A stretch of DNA of 6,777 nt from an uncultured Succinatimonas sp. (GTDB taxonomy: Bacteria; Pseudomonadota; Gammaproteobacteria; Enterobacterales; Succinivibrionaceae). The stretch is from NCBI GenBank assembly GCA_937880335.1, contig CALFLJ010000158.1, positions 1 through 6,777 of the forward strand, read 5' to 3'. Positions 1 to 6,044 of the stretch are shown piece by piece. The position numbers were made by a program, and so were the translations under genes. The notes below the pieces were generated by a model. It saw nothing but the letters and a program-made list of their open reading frames with translations, had not been told where the DNA came from and searched no databases. Position 1 is the stretch's first letter, and each line of letters begins with the position of its first letter.

Positions 1-10
1 CCTAGAAAAT

Positions 11-112
11 TTATAACTGAACCTTAGTACGGCGATTTGTGAAAGTTTTACTTAATCCATTTATATCCTTACGGAATTTTTTAGCAGGGGTATTACTTTT
101 GCTATTTTCCAT
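11..112 (-). CDS. Possible 33-residue basic small protein, unknown function
   Basis: An ATG-initiated frame of 33 codons ends in TAA just inside the left edge of the window. The peptide starts MENSKSNTPAKKF and ends NRRTKVQL; it is rich in Lys and Arg, has no hydrophobic stretch and no family I recognise. An AGGT lies about 10 bases before the ATG, slightly far for a good ribosome binding site. It is co-directional with the operon and begins 76 bases after the sanA-like stop codon. An in-frame TAG lies four codons before the ATG, so it is not the tail of a longer gene. In A+T-rich DNA a frame this short can arise by chance. Conservation in relatives would decide, and I hold it only as a candidate. 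Confidence 0.25.
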   Translation of the reverse strand: MENSKSNTPAKKFRKDINGLSKTFTNRRTKVQL

Positions 113-188
113 TTTTATAATTACCTACATTAAGTAATACTGAAGCCTTATGCTTTGATCCTTTAAATTGATCTCTACTTTTCTTTGA

Positions 189-1337
189 TTAATAAAAATC
201 CCAAGGATCACCGTGAGAATTTTCAATACCAGGTCTTAACCGTCTTTTTTTATGGTTTGTATTATTGTTTAAATTTTCCTGGTTGTTTATATTTTTTATT
301 TCTTTATTAGGATCAATATAGGTTTGGTTTCCTGAAGATAAACTCTCTGATGCTTGTGCAGTTGATTCATCTAATGCCTTTTTTTGCTCCTCAGCCATAA
401 GTTCTGCCTTTAAAGCTTCATCTTCAGAACTCAGAGAATAGTCGGTGTTTTCCTGACTTTCTGATACCATAGCTTCCACAGATAACTGATAGCTAGCAGA
501 GTTAGTTGGCTGTTTTGCTATTTTTCTGGCTTCAAATAGTTCTTCTTGTACTTTTAATGTTTTCGCATTGTCTGTTGCAAACTTTGGTTTTGAAGTAGGG
601 TAGCGAGGTTTATTTGAAATTTCTTTAGGGAATGGTGAGGCGCCAATAGTAATTGGTTCTCCTAAGAATTTTGGGGCTGTATTTAAGAAATAAACATCAA
701 AAATACATTTTATTCTTGCAAATAGTTCACGTATTGCAACTTTAGAAAATAATAAGGATTCGTCAGGATCAAGAGCATTAAATCCTACAGCTTTAATGTC
801 ATGATGGTCTGCTATAAAAAGAGCTCTTTCATTATGGAACTCCTGTGAAATTATAGTAAATTTTTCTTGTAAGAATACTTTATTTGCTCTAATTACCGAA
901 TCAAGGGTTGATATTCCGGCAAAGTCAAAAATTATTCTATCTTGTGGAATTCCAGCCTTAAGTAATGAGCGTTGCATCTCTCTTGGCTCATTATAAGACT
1001 CGTGTCGGTTGTCTCCTGACACGAGTATATAGTCAATTTTTTTTGCGTTAAAGAGTTCTACTGCAGCTAGAATTCGATAGGTAAAATATTCATTGGGTTG
1101 CCCTGTAACCTCTTTTGGCGATGTTCCTAAGAGCAAACCAACCTTATTATGTGGAAGATCTTCTATATTGTCGTATGTATTAAAAGTGTAGCTTGAGATT
1201 CTAAATACTGAAAGCATTAGAAAAAGTGCAAATATAAGTACTGCAACTACACAAAAATAAGAGCTCATCTTTACAAAAGATGAGAAATCTCTTCCAAATA
1301 TTTCTTCGTCTAAGCCGTAGTTTCTTTTACGTTTCAA
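189..1337 (-). CDS. sanA: SanA-like DUF218 inner-membrane protein with long C-terminal extension
   Basis: This is a SanA/YdcF-type (DUF218) protein. In E. coli SanA affects the envelope barrier to vancomycin, with no proven enzymatic reaction. Residues about 25-46 form one membrane helix after a basic N-terminus (KRKR at 2-5), predicting N-in topology with the domain in the periplasm. The DUF218 core spans about 55-232 and closely follows E. coli SanA: GLLLGT (67-72), SGDN (107-110), SYNEP (114-118), DFAG (138-141), a TLDS motif (144-147), FHNERALFIA (167-176) and PKFLG (222-226). E. coli SanA is about 239 residues. This protein is 382, the excess being a polar tail (233-382) with acidic/helical, Asn-rich and basic KKRRLR (363-368) parts, ending PWDFY. 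The start is TTG, preceded at 8 bases by TTAGG. An ATG at residue 24 (1268) is the alternative and has a poorer upstream site. It follows ybeD by 13 bases. Family assignment is firm; tail function is unknown. Confidence 0.9.
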   Translation of the reverse strand: MKRKRNYGLDEEIFGRDFSSFVKMSSYFCVVAVLIFALFLMLSVFRISSYTFNTYDNIEDLPHNKVGLLLGTSPKEVTGQPNEYFTYRILAAVELFNAKKIDYILVSGDNRHESYNEPREMQRSLLKAGIPQDRIIFDFAGISTLDSVIRANKVFLQEKFTIISQEFHNERALFIADHHDIKAVGFNALDPDESLLFSKVAIRELFARIKCIFDVYFLNTAPKFLGEPITIGASPFPKEISNKPRYPTSKPKFATDNAKTLKVQEELFEARKIAKQPTNSASYQLSVEAMVSESQENTDYSLSSEDEALKAELMAEEQKKALDESTAQASESLSSGNQTYIDPNKEIKNINNQENLNNNTNHKKRRLRPGIENSHGDPWDFY

Positions 1338-1345
1338 AATATAAA

Positions 1346-1350
1346 CCTAA
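1346..1350 (-). promoter_or_regulatory. Ribosome binding site supporting the TTG start of the sanA-like gene
   Basis: TTAGG read on the minus strand sits 8 bases before the TTG at 1337 and directly abuts the TAA stop of ybeD. It favours the upstream TTG over the internal ATG at 1268, whose upstream sequence holds only a weak GTAAAG. The match to the anti-Shine-Dalgarno is short, so the choice is probable rather than certain. Confidence 0.5.
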
Positions 1351-1635
1351 TTAGATAACGTGTTTAACACAGTCTAAAGCACTAATTTTTACATAAAGTT
1401 TTTTTAAATGTTCTTTAGATTTAACCAGTACTGGAACTGTATGAGATATATAGTTACCATTTGAGCTTTTACGTGAAGGATCTGTAATTTCCTTTAAACT
1501 ATTAGGTTCAATATTATCTATAAGACCTTTCACTTTATCTAAGGCAAAGTTGTCGTGAGCGTCAACAATAACTCTTAAGCCTATTAAGGCTGGGAACTCT
1601 ATTAGTTCCCCTAATTTTTGATAAGAATCAGACAT
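1351..1635 (-). CDS. ybeD: YbeD-family (DUF493) small protein
   Basis: This is a 94-residue cytoplasmic protein of the YbeD/DUF493 family. E. coli YbeD is 87 residues with an ACT-like regulatory fold and no established molecular role. The family signature is visible: a LGELIEFP segment near residues 8-15 (E. coli LNELLEFP), the SSNGNYISHTVPV stretch around 57-69 (E. coli SKGNYHSVSITI), and a C-terminal helix and strand ending in CVKHVI (E. coli IVRMVL). It begins with ATG 16 bases after the dacA stop, with a weak purine-rich GAGAGAGA stretch as ribosome binding site. Its place directly after dacA is the conserved gammaproteobacterial arrangement, where lipB and lipA usually follow. Here a sanA-like gene follows instead. 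Identification is confident from sequence plus context; function is not. Confidence 0.92.
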   Translation of the reverse strand: MSDSYQKLGELIEFPALIGLRVIVDAHDNFALDKVKGLIDNIEPNSLKEITDPSRKSSNGNYISHTVPVLVKSKEHLKKLYVKISALDCVKHVI

Positions 1636-1651
1636 TTTAAATCTCTCTCAA

Positions 1652-2932
1652 TTATTTTTCTTGTTCAGTTTCAGGATTATCTGAGATAAAGAACATGACA
1701 ATATGGTCCCATATTTTTTCAAAGAACCCACCTTCAGATATCTTTTCAAGTGAGACCAAAGGAACTGTAGCTAATGTTACATCTTCAAGTTTTACATCAA
1801 TTGCGCCTAAGACAGTACCTTCATCAAGAGGTGCTCTAAAGGATGATTGCTTTAATCTGTAACTTACTTTGATTTTGTCCTGACGACCACGCGGAATTAA
1901 AACGCTTAGATCATTTTTTAAGCCTAGATTTATAACATTCTTGTTACCAAGACGGATTGTGCGACTTAAAAGAGGGGTATTTGCCTTAAAAGGCGTATAC
2001 TGCTCAAAATAGTGAAAGCCATAGTTTAATAGGGAACGGCAATGATCTGCTCGGGCTTTTTCAGATTTAGCTCCTATAACACTTGCAATAAGTCGCATAT
2101 TATTTTCTAAGGCAGATGCAACCAAGTTATAGCCTACTTGAGATAGGTGTCCTGTCTTAATACCATCTACGTTAAGGGTTTTATCCCATAAAAGACGGTT
2201 GCGGTTACCCTGTTTAATTCCGTTGAAAGTAAATTCTTTTTGAGAGTAAAGGTGATACTCATCAGGAAGATCTCGGATTACAGCACGACCTAGAAGAGCC
2301 ATATCATAAGCTGTAGAGTAATTTCCTTCATCAAAAAGACCATGGACGTTGGCAAAGTGGGTATTTTTTAGACCGAGCTTTTGTGCATAGGTATTCATAA
2401 CGGAAACAAAGCCTTCTTGTGTTCCGGCTAAATGTATGGCCATCGCAACACAAGCATCATTTCCTGATTGGATAATAATACCTTTAAGCAAATCTCCAAC
2501 TTTTATGGTTTTACCGACCTCGATGAACATTTTCGAAGAATCTGAGTATTTTTTTGCCCAGGCATCTTCTGTAATGGTTACATCGTCATCCATATGAAGA
2601 CGACCGGCTTTAAGCTCCATTCCAATCACATAGGCTGTCATCATTTTTGTTAAAGATGCCGGCCAAATTCTCTCGTGACTATTATACTCGGTTATAATTC
2701 TTCCAGAATAATAGTCCATAAGAGCCCAGGATTGAGCCTCAAAAGAGGGCGGTTGTGCAATAACTATGGGGGCTGGAGCCTGGGCATTTAATACAGGTGC
2801 ACTATTAGTATTTGTCTTTTGCGCTCTTACTTGTGCAAAAGGATCTGGGATAGCATCTTCTGCTTTTACCGTTGTTGATATGAATGCAACAGTGGCTAAA
2901 ATACTTAACAAAATGGCGGATGCCTTACGCAT
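1652..2932 (-). CDS. dacA: D-alanyl-D-alanine carboxypeptidase (PBP5/6 type)
   Basis: A periplasmic D,D-carboxypeptidase removes the terminal D-Ala from peptidoglycan pentapeptides, limiting cross-linking. Residues 1-24 are a signal peptide, probably cleaved after VKA. A Pro/Ala/Gln-rich segment (about 28-63) precedes the peptidase S11 domain, which has all three active-site motifs: SLTK (93-96, nucleophile Ser93), SGN (156-158) and KTG (259-261). A beta-rich PBP5 C-terminal domain (about 315-395) follows. The C-terminal GGFFEKIWDHIVMFFI (about 401-416) resembles the amphipathic helix that anchors PBP5/6 to the outer face of the inner membrane. It is 426 residues against roughly 400 for E. 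coli PBP5, the surplus mostly in the N-terminal linker. I chose the ATG at 2932 because GAAGGG lies 7 bases upstream; an in-frame TTG at 2947 overlaps that site and would add five charged residues before the signal peptide. Confidence 0.96.
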   Translation of the reverse strand: MRKASAILLSILATVAFISTTVKAEDAIPDPFAQVRAQKTNTNSAPVLNAQAPAPIVIAQPPSFEAQSWALMDYYSGRIITEYNSHERIWPASLTKMMTAYVIGMELKAGRLHMDDDVTITEDAWAKKYSDSSKMFIEVGKTIKVGDLLKGIIIQSGNDACVAMAIHLAGTQEGFVSVMNTYAQKLGLKNTHFANVHGLFDEGNYSTAYDMALLGRAVIRDLPDEYHLYSQKEFTFNGIKQGNRNRLLWDKTLNVDGIKTGHLSQVGYNLVASALENNMRLIASVIGAKSEKARADHCRSLLNYGFHYFEQYTPFKANTPLLSRTIRLGNKNVINLGLKNDLSVLIPRGRQDKIKVSYRLKQSSFRAPLDEGTVLGAIDVKLEDVTLATVPLVSLEKISEGGFFEKIWDHIVMFFISDNPETEQEK

Positions 2933-2939
2933 TTTCTTA

Positions 2940-2945
2940 CCCTTC
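2940..2945 (-). promoter_or_regulatory. Ribosome binding site of dacA, fixing the ATG start
   Basis: GAAGGG on the minus strand, 7 bases before the ATG at 2932, is a strong Shine-Dalgarno match. It overlaps the only competing upstream start (TTG at 2945-2947), which therefore reads as part of the ribosome binding site and not as a start codon. Confidence 0.8.
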
Positions 2946-2976
2946 AATTTTAGATTAAATTATTTAAATTTTATTT

Positions 2977-3888
2977 TTAAAACTTTTTAGTAAAGCAATC
3001 TTCAAAACCCATATTTCTAAATGAGTCTAATGCTTTTGGTAGTTCTTCTGCTGTCAGTGGACCTACTAAAACGCGATTTACTTTTCCATCTTGCATAACT
3101 ATGACAGGATATGAGCTTTGTTTTTTTACCTGATGCATTAGCTCTAAAGCTTTATTGTAGTCTTGATTAGATACAAGCTGAATAAAATCTCCACCTTTAG
3201 ATGGATTTTCTTTGTCCTCATAGTTTACGCCTAAACTTTCGTTTTTTACAGTTTCTGTAGGAGTACTGTACCCTTGAGCGTTAGCTATAATATTTCCTGC
3301 TTTTACATCAATATATTCAACTCGTACTTTAGCAGTCCCTTTTCCTGTCATTTTTAAGGCTTTAGCTGCACCTTCACTTAGATCAATGATACGTCTGCCA
3401 TGAAATGGTCCACGGTCATTCACTCTAACTATAATCTTTCTTCCATTTTCAAGATTTGTAACTAGAACATAACAAGGAAGGGCTAGGTTTTTGTGAGCTG
3501 CGCTAAAGCCCTTTTGGTTGTACGTTTCACCCAAAGAGGTTTTTTTTCCATGAAAACCTGGACCATACCAGGATGCAGTTCCTTCCTCAATGTAGGAGTT
3601 ATAGTCACGCCAAACCTGATAGTTTTGACCTAGAACTGTATAGTCTTTATTTGTTCCATTAGACTTACGTGTTTCATAACGGATTTTAGCTCCTGAAACA
3701 TTATTAAGGTTTACCTTTTTGTTTTGTGGATACGGACGTGTATTATTAGGTCCTGTACCATAATTGTATGAACCATGCTTGCCTGAGTACTGGGATGATG
3801 AACACCCAGAAAGTGCGAAACAAAGCCCTAAGATAAAAGATAAGATAGTTATTTTTGTAAATTTAGATTTAGTCATGTTTAAAATCAT
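2977..3888 (-). CDS. rlpA: RlpA septal/outer-membrane lipoprotein, lytic transglycosylase with SPOR domain
   Basis: RlpA in Pseudomonas aeruginosa is a lytic transglycosylase that prefers glycan strands stripped of stem peptides. Residues 1-28 are a lipoprotein signal with lipobox LSGC; Cys29 is the acylated residue, and Ser30 at +2 predicts sorting to the outer membrane. A polar, Asn/Tyr-rich linker follows (30-98). The double-psi beta-barrel domain (about 100-193) carries GTASWYG, TSLGE, AAHK, VTNLENGR and VNDRGPF. Glu121, His132 and Asp158 match the three residues shown to matter in P. aeruginosa RlpA, so activity is plausible, unlike E. coli RlpA which appears inactive. A C-terminal SPOR domain (about 234-303) would target denuded glycan at division sites. 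The ATG at 3888 overlaps the mltB stop (ATGA) and has AAGGA 8 bases upstream; an ATG four codons later has no such site. Confidence 0.95.
   Translation of the reverse strand: MILNMTKSKFTKITILSFILGLCFALSGCSSSQYSGKHGSYNYGTGPNNTRPYPQNKKVNLNNVSGAKIRYETRKSNGTNKDYTVLGQNYQVWRDYNSYIEEGTASWYGPGFHGKKTSLGETYNQKGFSAAHKNLALPCYVLVTNLENGRKIIVRVNDRGPFHGRRIIDLSEGAAKALKMTGKGTAKVRVEYIDVKAGNIIANAQGYSTPTETVKNESLGVNYEDKENPSKGGDFIQLVSNQDYNKALELMHQVKKQSSYPVIVMQDGKVNRVLVGPLTAEELPKALDSFRNMGFEDCFTKKF
3885..3888 (-). other. ATGA start/stop overlap of rlpA and mltB
   Basis: The TGA stop of mltB (3887-3885) shares bases with the ATG of rlpA (3888-3886), giving a four-base overlap typical of translational coupling. AAGGA at 3901-3897, inside the end of mltB and 8 bases before the ATG, provides a strong ribosome binding site, so rlpA can initiate either independently or by reinitiation. 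Confidence 0.85.
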
Positions 3889-4877
3889 GGCTTACGTCCT
3901 TGAGGTGAAACAGCAATTCCTTGTTGTTCTAGTGCATTATTAAATCCCATGCGAATGAATTCTGCTAATTCATAAACAGCGCGCGAATAAAGTGGCGATG
4001 TATTGTATCTCATAATTGTTTTGAAATTATTTAAACCTACTGCATAGCCCTGACTTCCGTCCTCAAGAGCAAACGCAAATAGTCGGATATTCTGATCTTC
4101 AGACAAATTGACCTTGGTAGTGGCACCTGATCTGTAAAGTTCATAAGGTGTTAAATCCCAACCTTTATCCATAAGTTGTTTTACATCTGCGTTGTGAATA
4201 TGAACAGGGTAATAAATGCCTCGCCCTTCCTGCCAGCCATGGCCTTTAAAATAATTGGCCACAGATCCAATAGCATCTATAGGATTATTGAAGATATTGA
4301 CATGACCGTCATGGTCAAAGTCTACAGCATAATTTAAGTAGGATGATGGCATAAACTGACCCATGCCCATGGCGCCTGCATAAGAACCCAAAACAGTATT
4401 TACATCCCAGCTTTCACGAATTGCAAGACGTACAAAGTTTGCAAATTCCTTGGAGAAATAGGCCTCTCTTTTGGGGTAGTTAAAGCCTAAAGTGTATAGC
4501 GCATCTAAGACCTTGAAATTTCCCATATTACGACCAAAATAGGTTTCAACTCCTATGATAGCGCAAACTATCTCAGGCGGAACACCATAGGTTTTATAGG
4601 CCTCATTTAAAGTTTTTTCATATTTTTGATAAAACTTAATACCAGCATCTATACGAGATTTTGTAATAAATATTTTTCGATATTGCCACCAAGGCTTTCC
4701 TTCAGATGGTTTCGTCATAAGTTCTATGATCTTAGGCTGAAAGGTAGCCATGCTCTGTGCTTTTTGCAAACTTTCCACACTTACATTTGCATAATTAGAC
4801 AGCTCCTCAAGGCTTGGAGCTGCTTGAGCTGTGGCAAAAAATTGTGTTAGAACCAATGCAGCTAGCAGACGTTTCAT
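3885..4877 (-). CDS. mltB: Secreted lytic murein transglycosylase B (MltB/SltB1 type)
   Basis: A family GH103 lytic transglycosylase cleaves the MurNAc-GlcNAc bond of peptidoglycan, leaving 1,6-anhydromuramic ends. Residues 1-19 are a Sec signal peptide, likely cut at AQA|A. There is no lipobox cysteine, so the enzyme should be soluble in the periplasm like Pseudomonas SltB1, unlike the lipoprotein MltB of E. coli. Glu111, in IIGVETYFGR, aligns with the catalytic Glu162 of E. coli Slt35. Other family hallmarks are LGFNYPKREAYF (130-141), GSYAGAMGMGQFMPSSY (164-180), a calcium-binding EF-hand-like loop DFDHDGHVNI (186-195) and the closing YNTSPLYSRAVYELA (291-305). Its 330 residues fit the family. 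The ATG follows rodA by 9 bases. The location between rodA and rlpA is where sltB1 sits in Pseudomonas. Confidence 0.94.
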   Translation of the reverse strand: MKRLLAALVLTQFFATAQAAPSLEELSNYANVSVESLQKAQSMATFQPKIIELMTKPSEGKPWWQYRKIFITKSRIDAGIKFYQKYEKTLNEAYKTYGVPPEIVCAIIGVETYFGRNMGNFKVLDALYTLGFNYPKREAYFSKEFANFVRLAIRESWDVNTVLGSYAGAMGMGQFMPSSYLNYAVDFDHDGHVNIFNNPIDAIGSVANYFKGHGWQEGRGIYYPVHIHNADVKQLMDKGWDLTPYELYRSGATTKVNLSEDQNIRLFAFALEDGSQGYAVGLNNFKTIMRYNTSPLYSRAVYELAEFIRMGFNNALEQQGIAVSPQGRKP

Positions 4878-4883
4878 ATATGT

Positions 4884-4889
4884 TCCTTA
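4884..4889 (-). promoter_or_regulatory. Ribosome binding site of mltB overlapping the rodA stop
   Basis: TAAGGA on the minus strand contains the TAA stop codon of rodA in its first three bases and lies 6 bases before the mltB ATG. Ribosomes terminating on rodA therefore sit on the mltB initiation site, which suggests coupled translation. Confidence 0.75.
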
Positions 4890-6044
4890 GTTTTGCCTAA
4901 AATAAGTCTGTTTTTTGTGAGTATGAATGGACATAATCATGCCAAAACATACAGTTAAAGTAATCATGGCTGTTCCTCCATAACTTATCAAAGGTAGAGG
5001 TACGCCAACTACAGGTAAAATACCAGATACCATCCCGATATTTACAAATATATAAAACATAAATGTAAATGTAAAAGCACCACAGAGGATTCTACTAAAA
5101 GGATTTAGTGCGTTTAAAGTTATGTAAATACATCTTCCTAAAATAAAACAGTAAATTAACATTAAAATTAAAAAGCCAATAAGACCTGTTTCCTCTGCTA
5201 AAACAGCGAAAATAAAGTCAGTATGTGGTTCTGGTAGAAAATCTAACTGAGATTGGCTTCCTTGAAGCCATCCTTTACCAAAAACACCTCCTGATCCTAT
5301 TGCAATTTTTGATTGAATAATATGGTAGCCTGCCCCTAAGGGATCAGAGCTTGGATCAAGTAGGGTAAATACTCTTTGTTTTTGATAGTCATGTAAAACA
5401 AAATTCCACATAACAGGAAGAGCCGCTCCTGCGACAACTGTTCCTAAAATAATCCACCACCAGCTAAGACCTGCAATAAAAATAGCAATCATACCTGATA
5501 CTGCTATAAGAGTTGCAGTTCCAAGATCTGGTTGCAGTAGTACTAGAACTGTTGGGATGCCTACTAGAACAAAAGATAAAATTGTAGTTAAAGGCTTAGG
5601 AGGTAGGGGGGATCTTGATAAGAATACAGCTACGGTTAAGGGCATTACTACTTTAAATATTTCTGAGGGTTGAATTCTTACAAATCCTAAGTTAAGCCAA
5701 CGTTGGGCTCCTTTACTAATATCTCCAAATAATTCTACTAAAACTAAAAGTACGATTCCTAAAAGATAAAGCCAAAAAGATGCTTTAACAAAAAAACGAG
5801 GTGGAATTTGAGCTACTATAATCATAAGTATGAAGGCAGCTCCAGTTCTTGTTACTTGCCTAACTAGCATATCAAAGTGCTGTCCTGAGGCTGAGTAAAG
5901 AACAAATAATGAAAAGCACAGGGTCATCAATAGCCCTAAAAGTAAAGGGATATCAACATGGTGTCGATAAAAAAAACTTCCTTTTGGTGCTTTTGAGTTG
6001 ATTTCGTTTAAATTGGCTTTATTTTTTTGTTCTGAAATTGTCAC
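4887..6044 (-). CDS. mrdB: RodA peptidoglycan glycosyltransferase (SEDS)
   Basis: RodA is the SEDS-family polymerase of the elongasome. It assembles glycan strands from lipid II in the inner membrane and works as a pair with PBP2, whose gene is immediately upstream. The protein has about ten hydrophobic segments beginning near residue 33. Family motifs include LYSASGQ (49-55), GAQRWLNLG (112-120), QPSEIFK (125-131), QPDLGTA (171-177) and LPEPHTDFIFAVLAEE (270-285). Asp276 in the last motif corresponds to the catalytic aspartate (D262) of E. coli RodA. GVPLPLISYGGT (347-358) is the SEDS C-terminal signature. At 385 residues it is slightly longer than the 370 of E. coli, because the cytoplasmic N-terminal tail is about 13 residues longer. 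It starts at GTG, overlapping the mrdA stop by four bases, with GGTGG 7 bases upstream. The next in-frame ATG, at residue 40, lies inside a membrane helix and is unlikely. Confidence 0.97.
   Translation of the reverse strand: MTISEQKNKANLNEINSKAPKGSFFYRHHVDIPLLLGLLMTLCFSLFVLYSASGQHFDMLVRQVTRTGAAFILMIIVAQIPPRFFVKASFWLYLLGIVLLVLVELFGDISKGAQRWLNLGFVRIQPSEIFKVVMPLTVAVFLSRSPLPPKPLTTILSFVLVGIPTVLVLLQPDLGTATLIAVSGMIAIFIAGLSWWWIILGTVVAGAALPVMWNFVLHDYQKQRVFTLLDPSSDPLGAGYHIIQSKIAIGSGGVFGKGWLQGSQSQLDFLPEPHTDFIFAVLAEETGLIGFLILMLIYCFILGRCIYITLNALNPFSRILCGAFTFTFMFYIFVNIGMVSGILPVVGVPLPLISYGGTAMITLTVCFGMIMSIHTHKKQTYFRQN
6041..6044 (-). other. GTGA start/stop overlap of mrdB and mrdA
   Basis: The TGA stop of mrdA (6043-6041) is embedded in the GTG start of rodA (6044-6042). 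A GGTGG at 6056-6052 lies 7 bases before the GTG. A non-ATG start with a modest ribosome binding site and a four-base overlap points to translational coupling, which would keep RodA and PBP2 at matched levels. Confidence 0.8.

Noticed and set aside
113..188. Possible terminator after the sanA-like gene
   Set aside because: Only weak stems are visible on the minus strand, such as AAGC/GCTT around 142-154 and ATTAC/GTAAT around 120-140. Neither is GC-rich nor followed by a U tract.
2930..2947. dacA starting at the TTG at 2947
   Set aside because: That TTG forms part of the GAAGGG ribosome binding site for the ATG at 2932 and would add charged residues before an already complete signal peptide.
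2933..2976. Possible internal promoter in the A+T-rich 44-base gap between rlpA and dacA
   Set aside because: Several -10-like A/T hexamers occur, but no -35 element at proper spacing stands out; such matches are expected by chance in sequence this A+T-rich.
2766..2990. Plus-strand open frame of 74 codons opposite the 5' end of dacA and the dacA-rlpA gap
   Set aside because: It is antisense to the signal peptide and linker of a clear dacA gene, has no recognisable family features, and is best explained as a shadow frame.
4626..4850. Plus-strand open frame of 74 codons opposite mltB
   Set aside because: It lies entirely antisense to a well-supported lytic transglycosylase and its Cys/Phe/Leu-rich product matches nothing I know.
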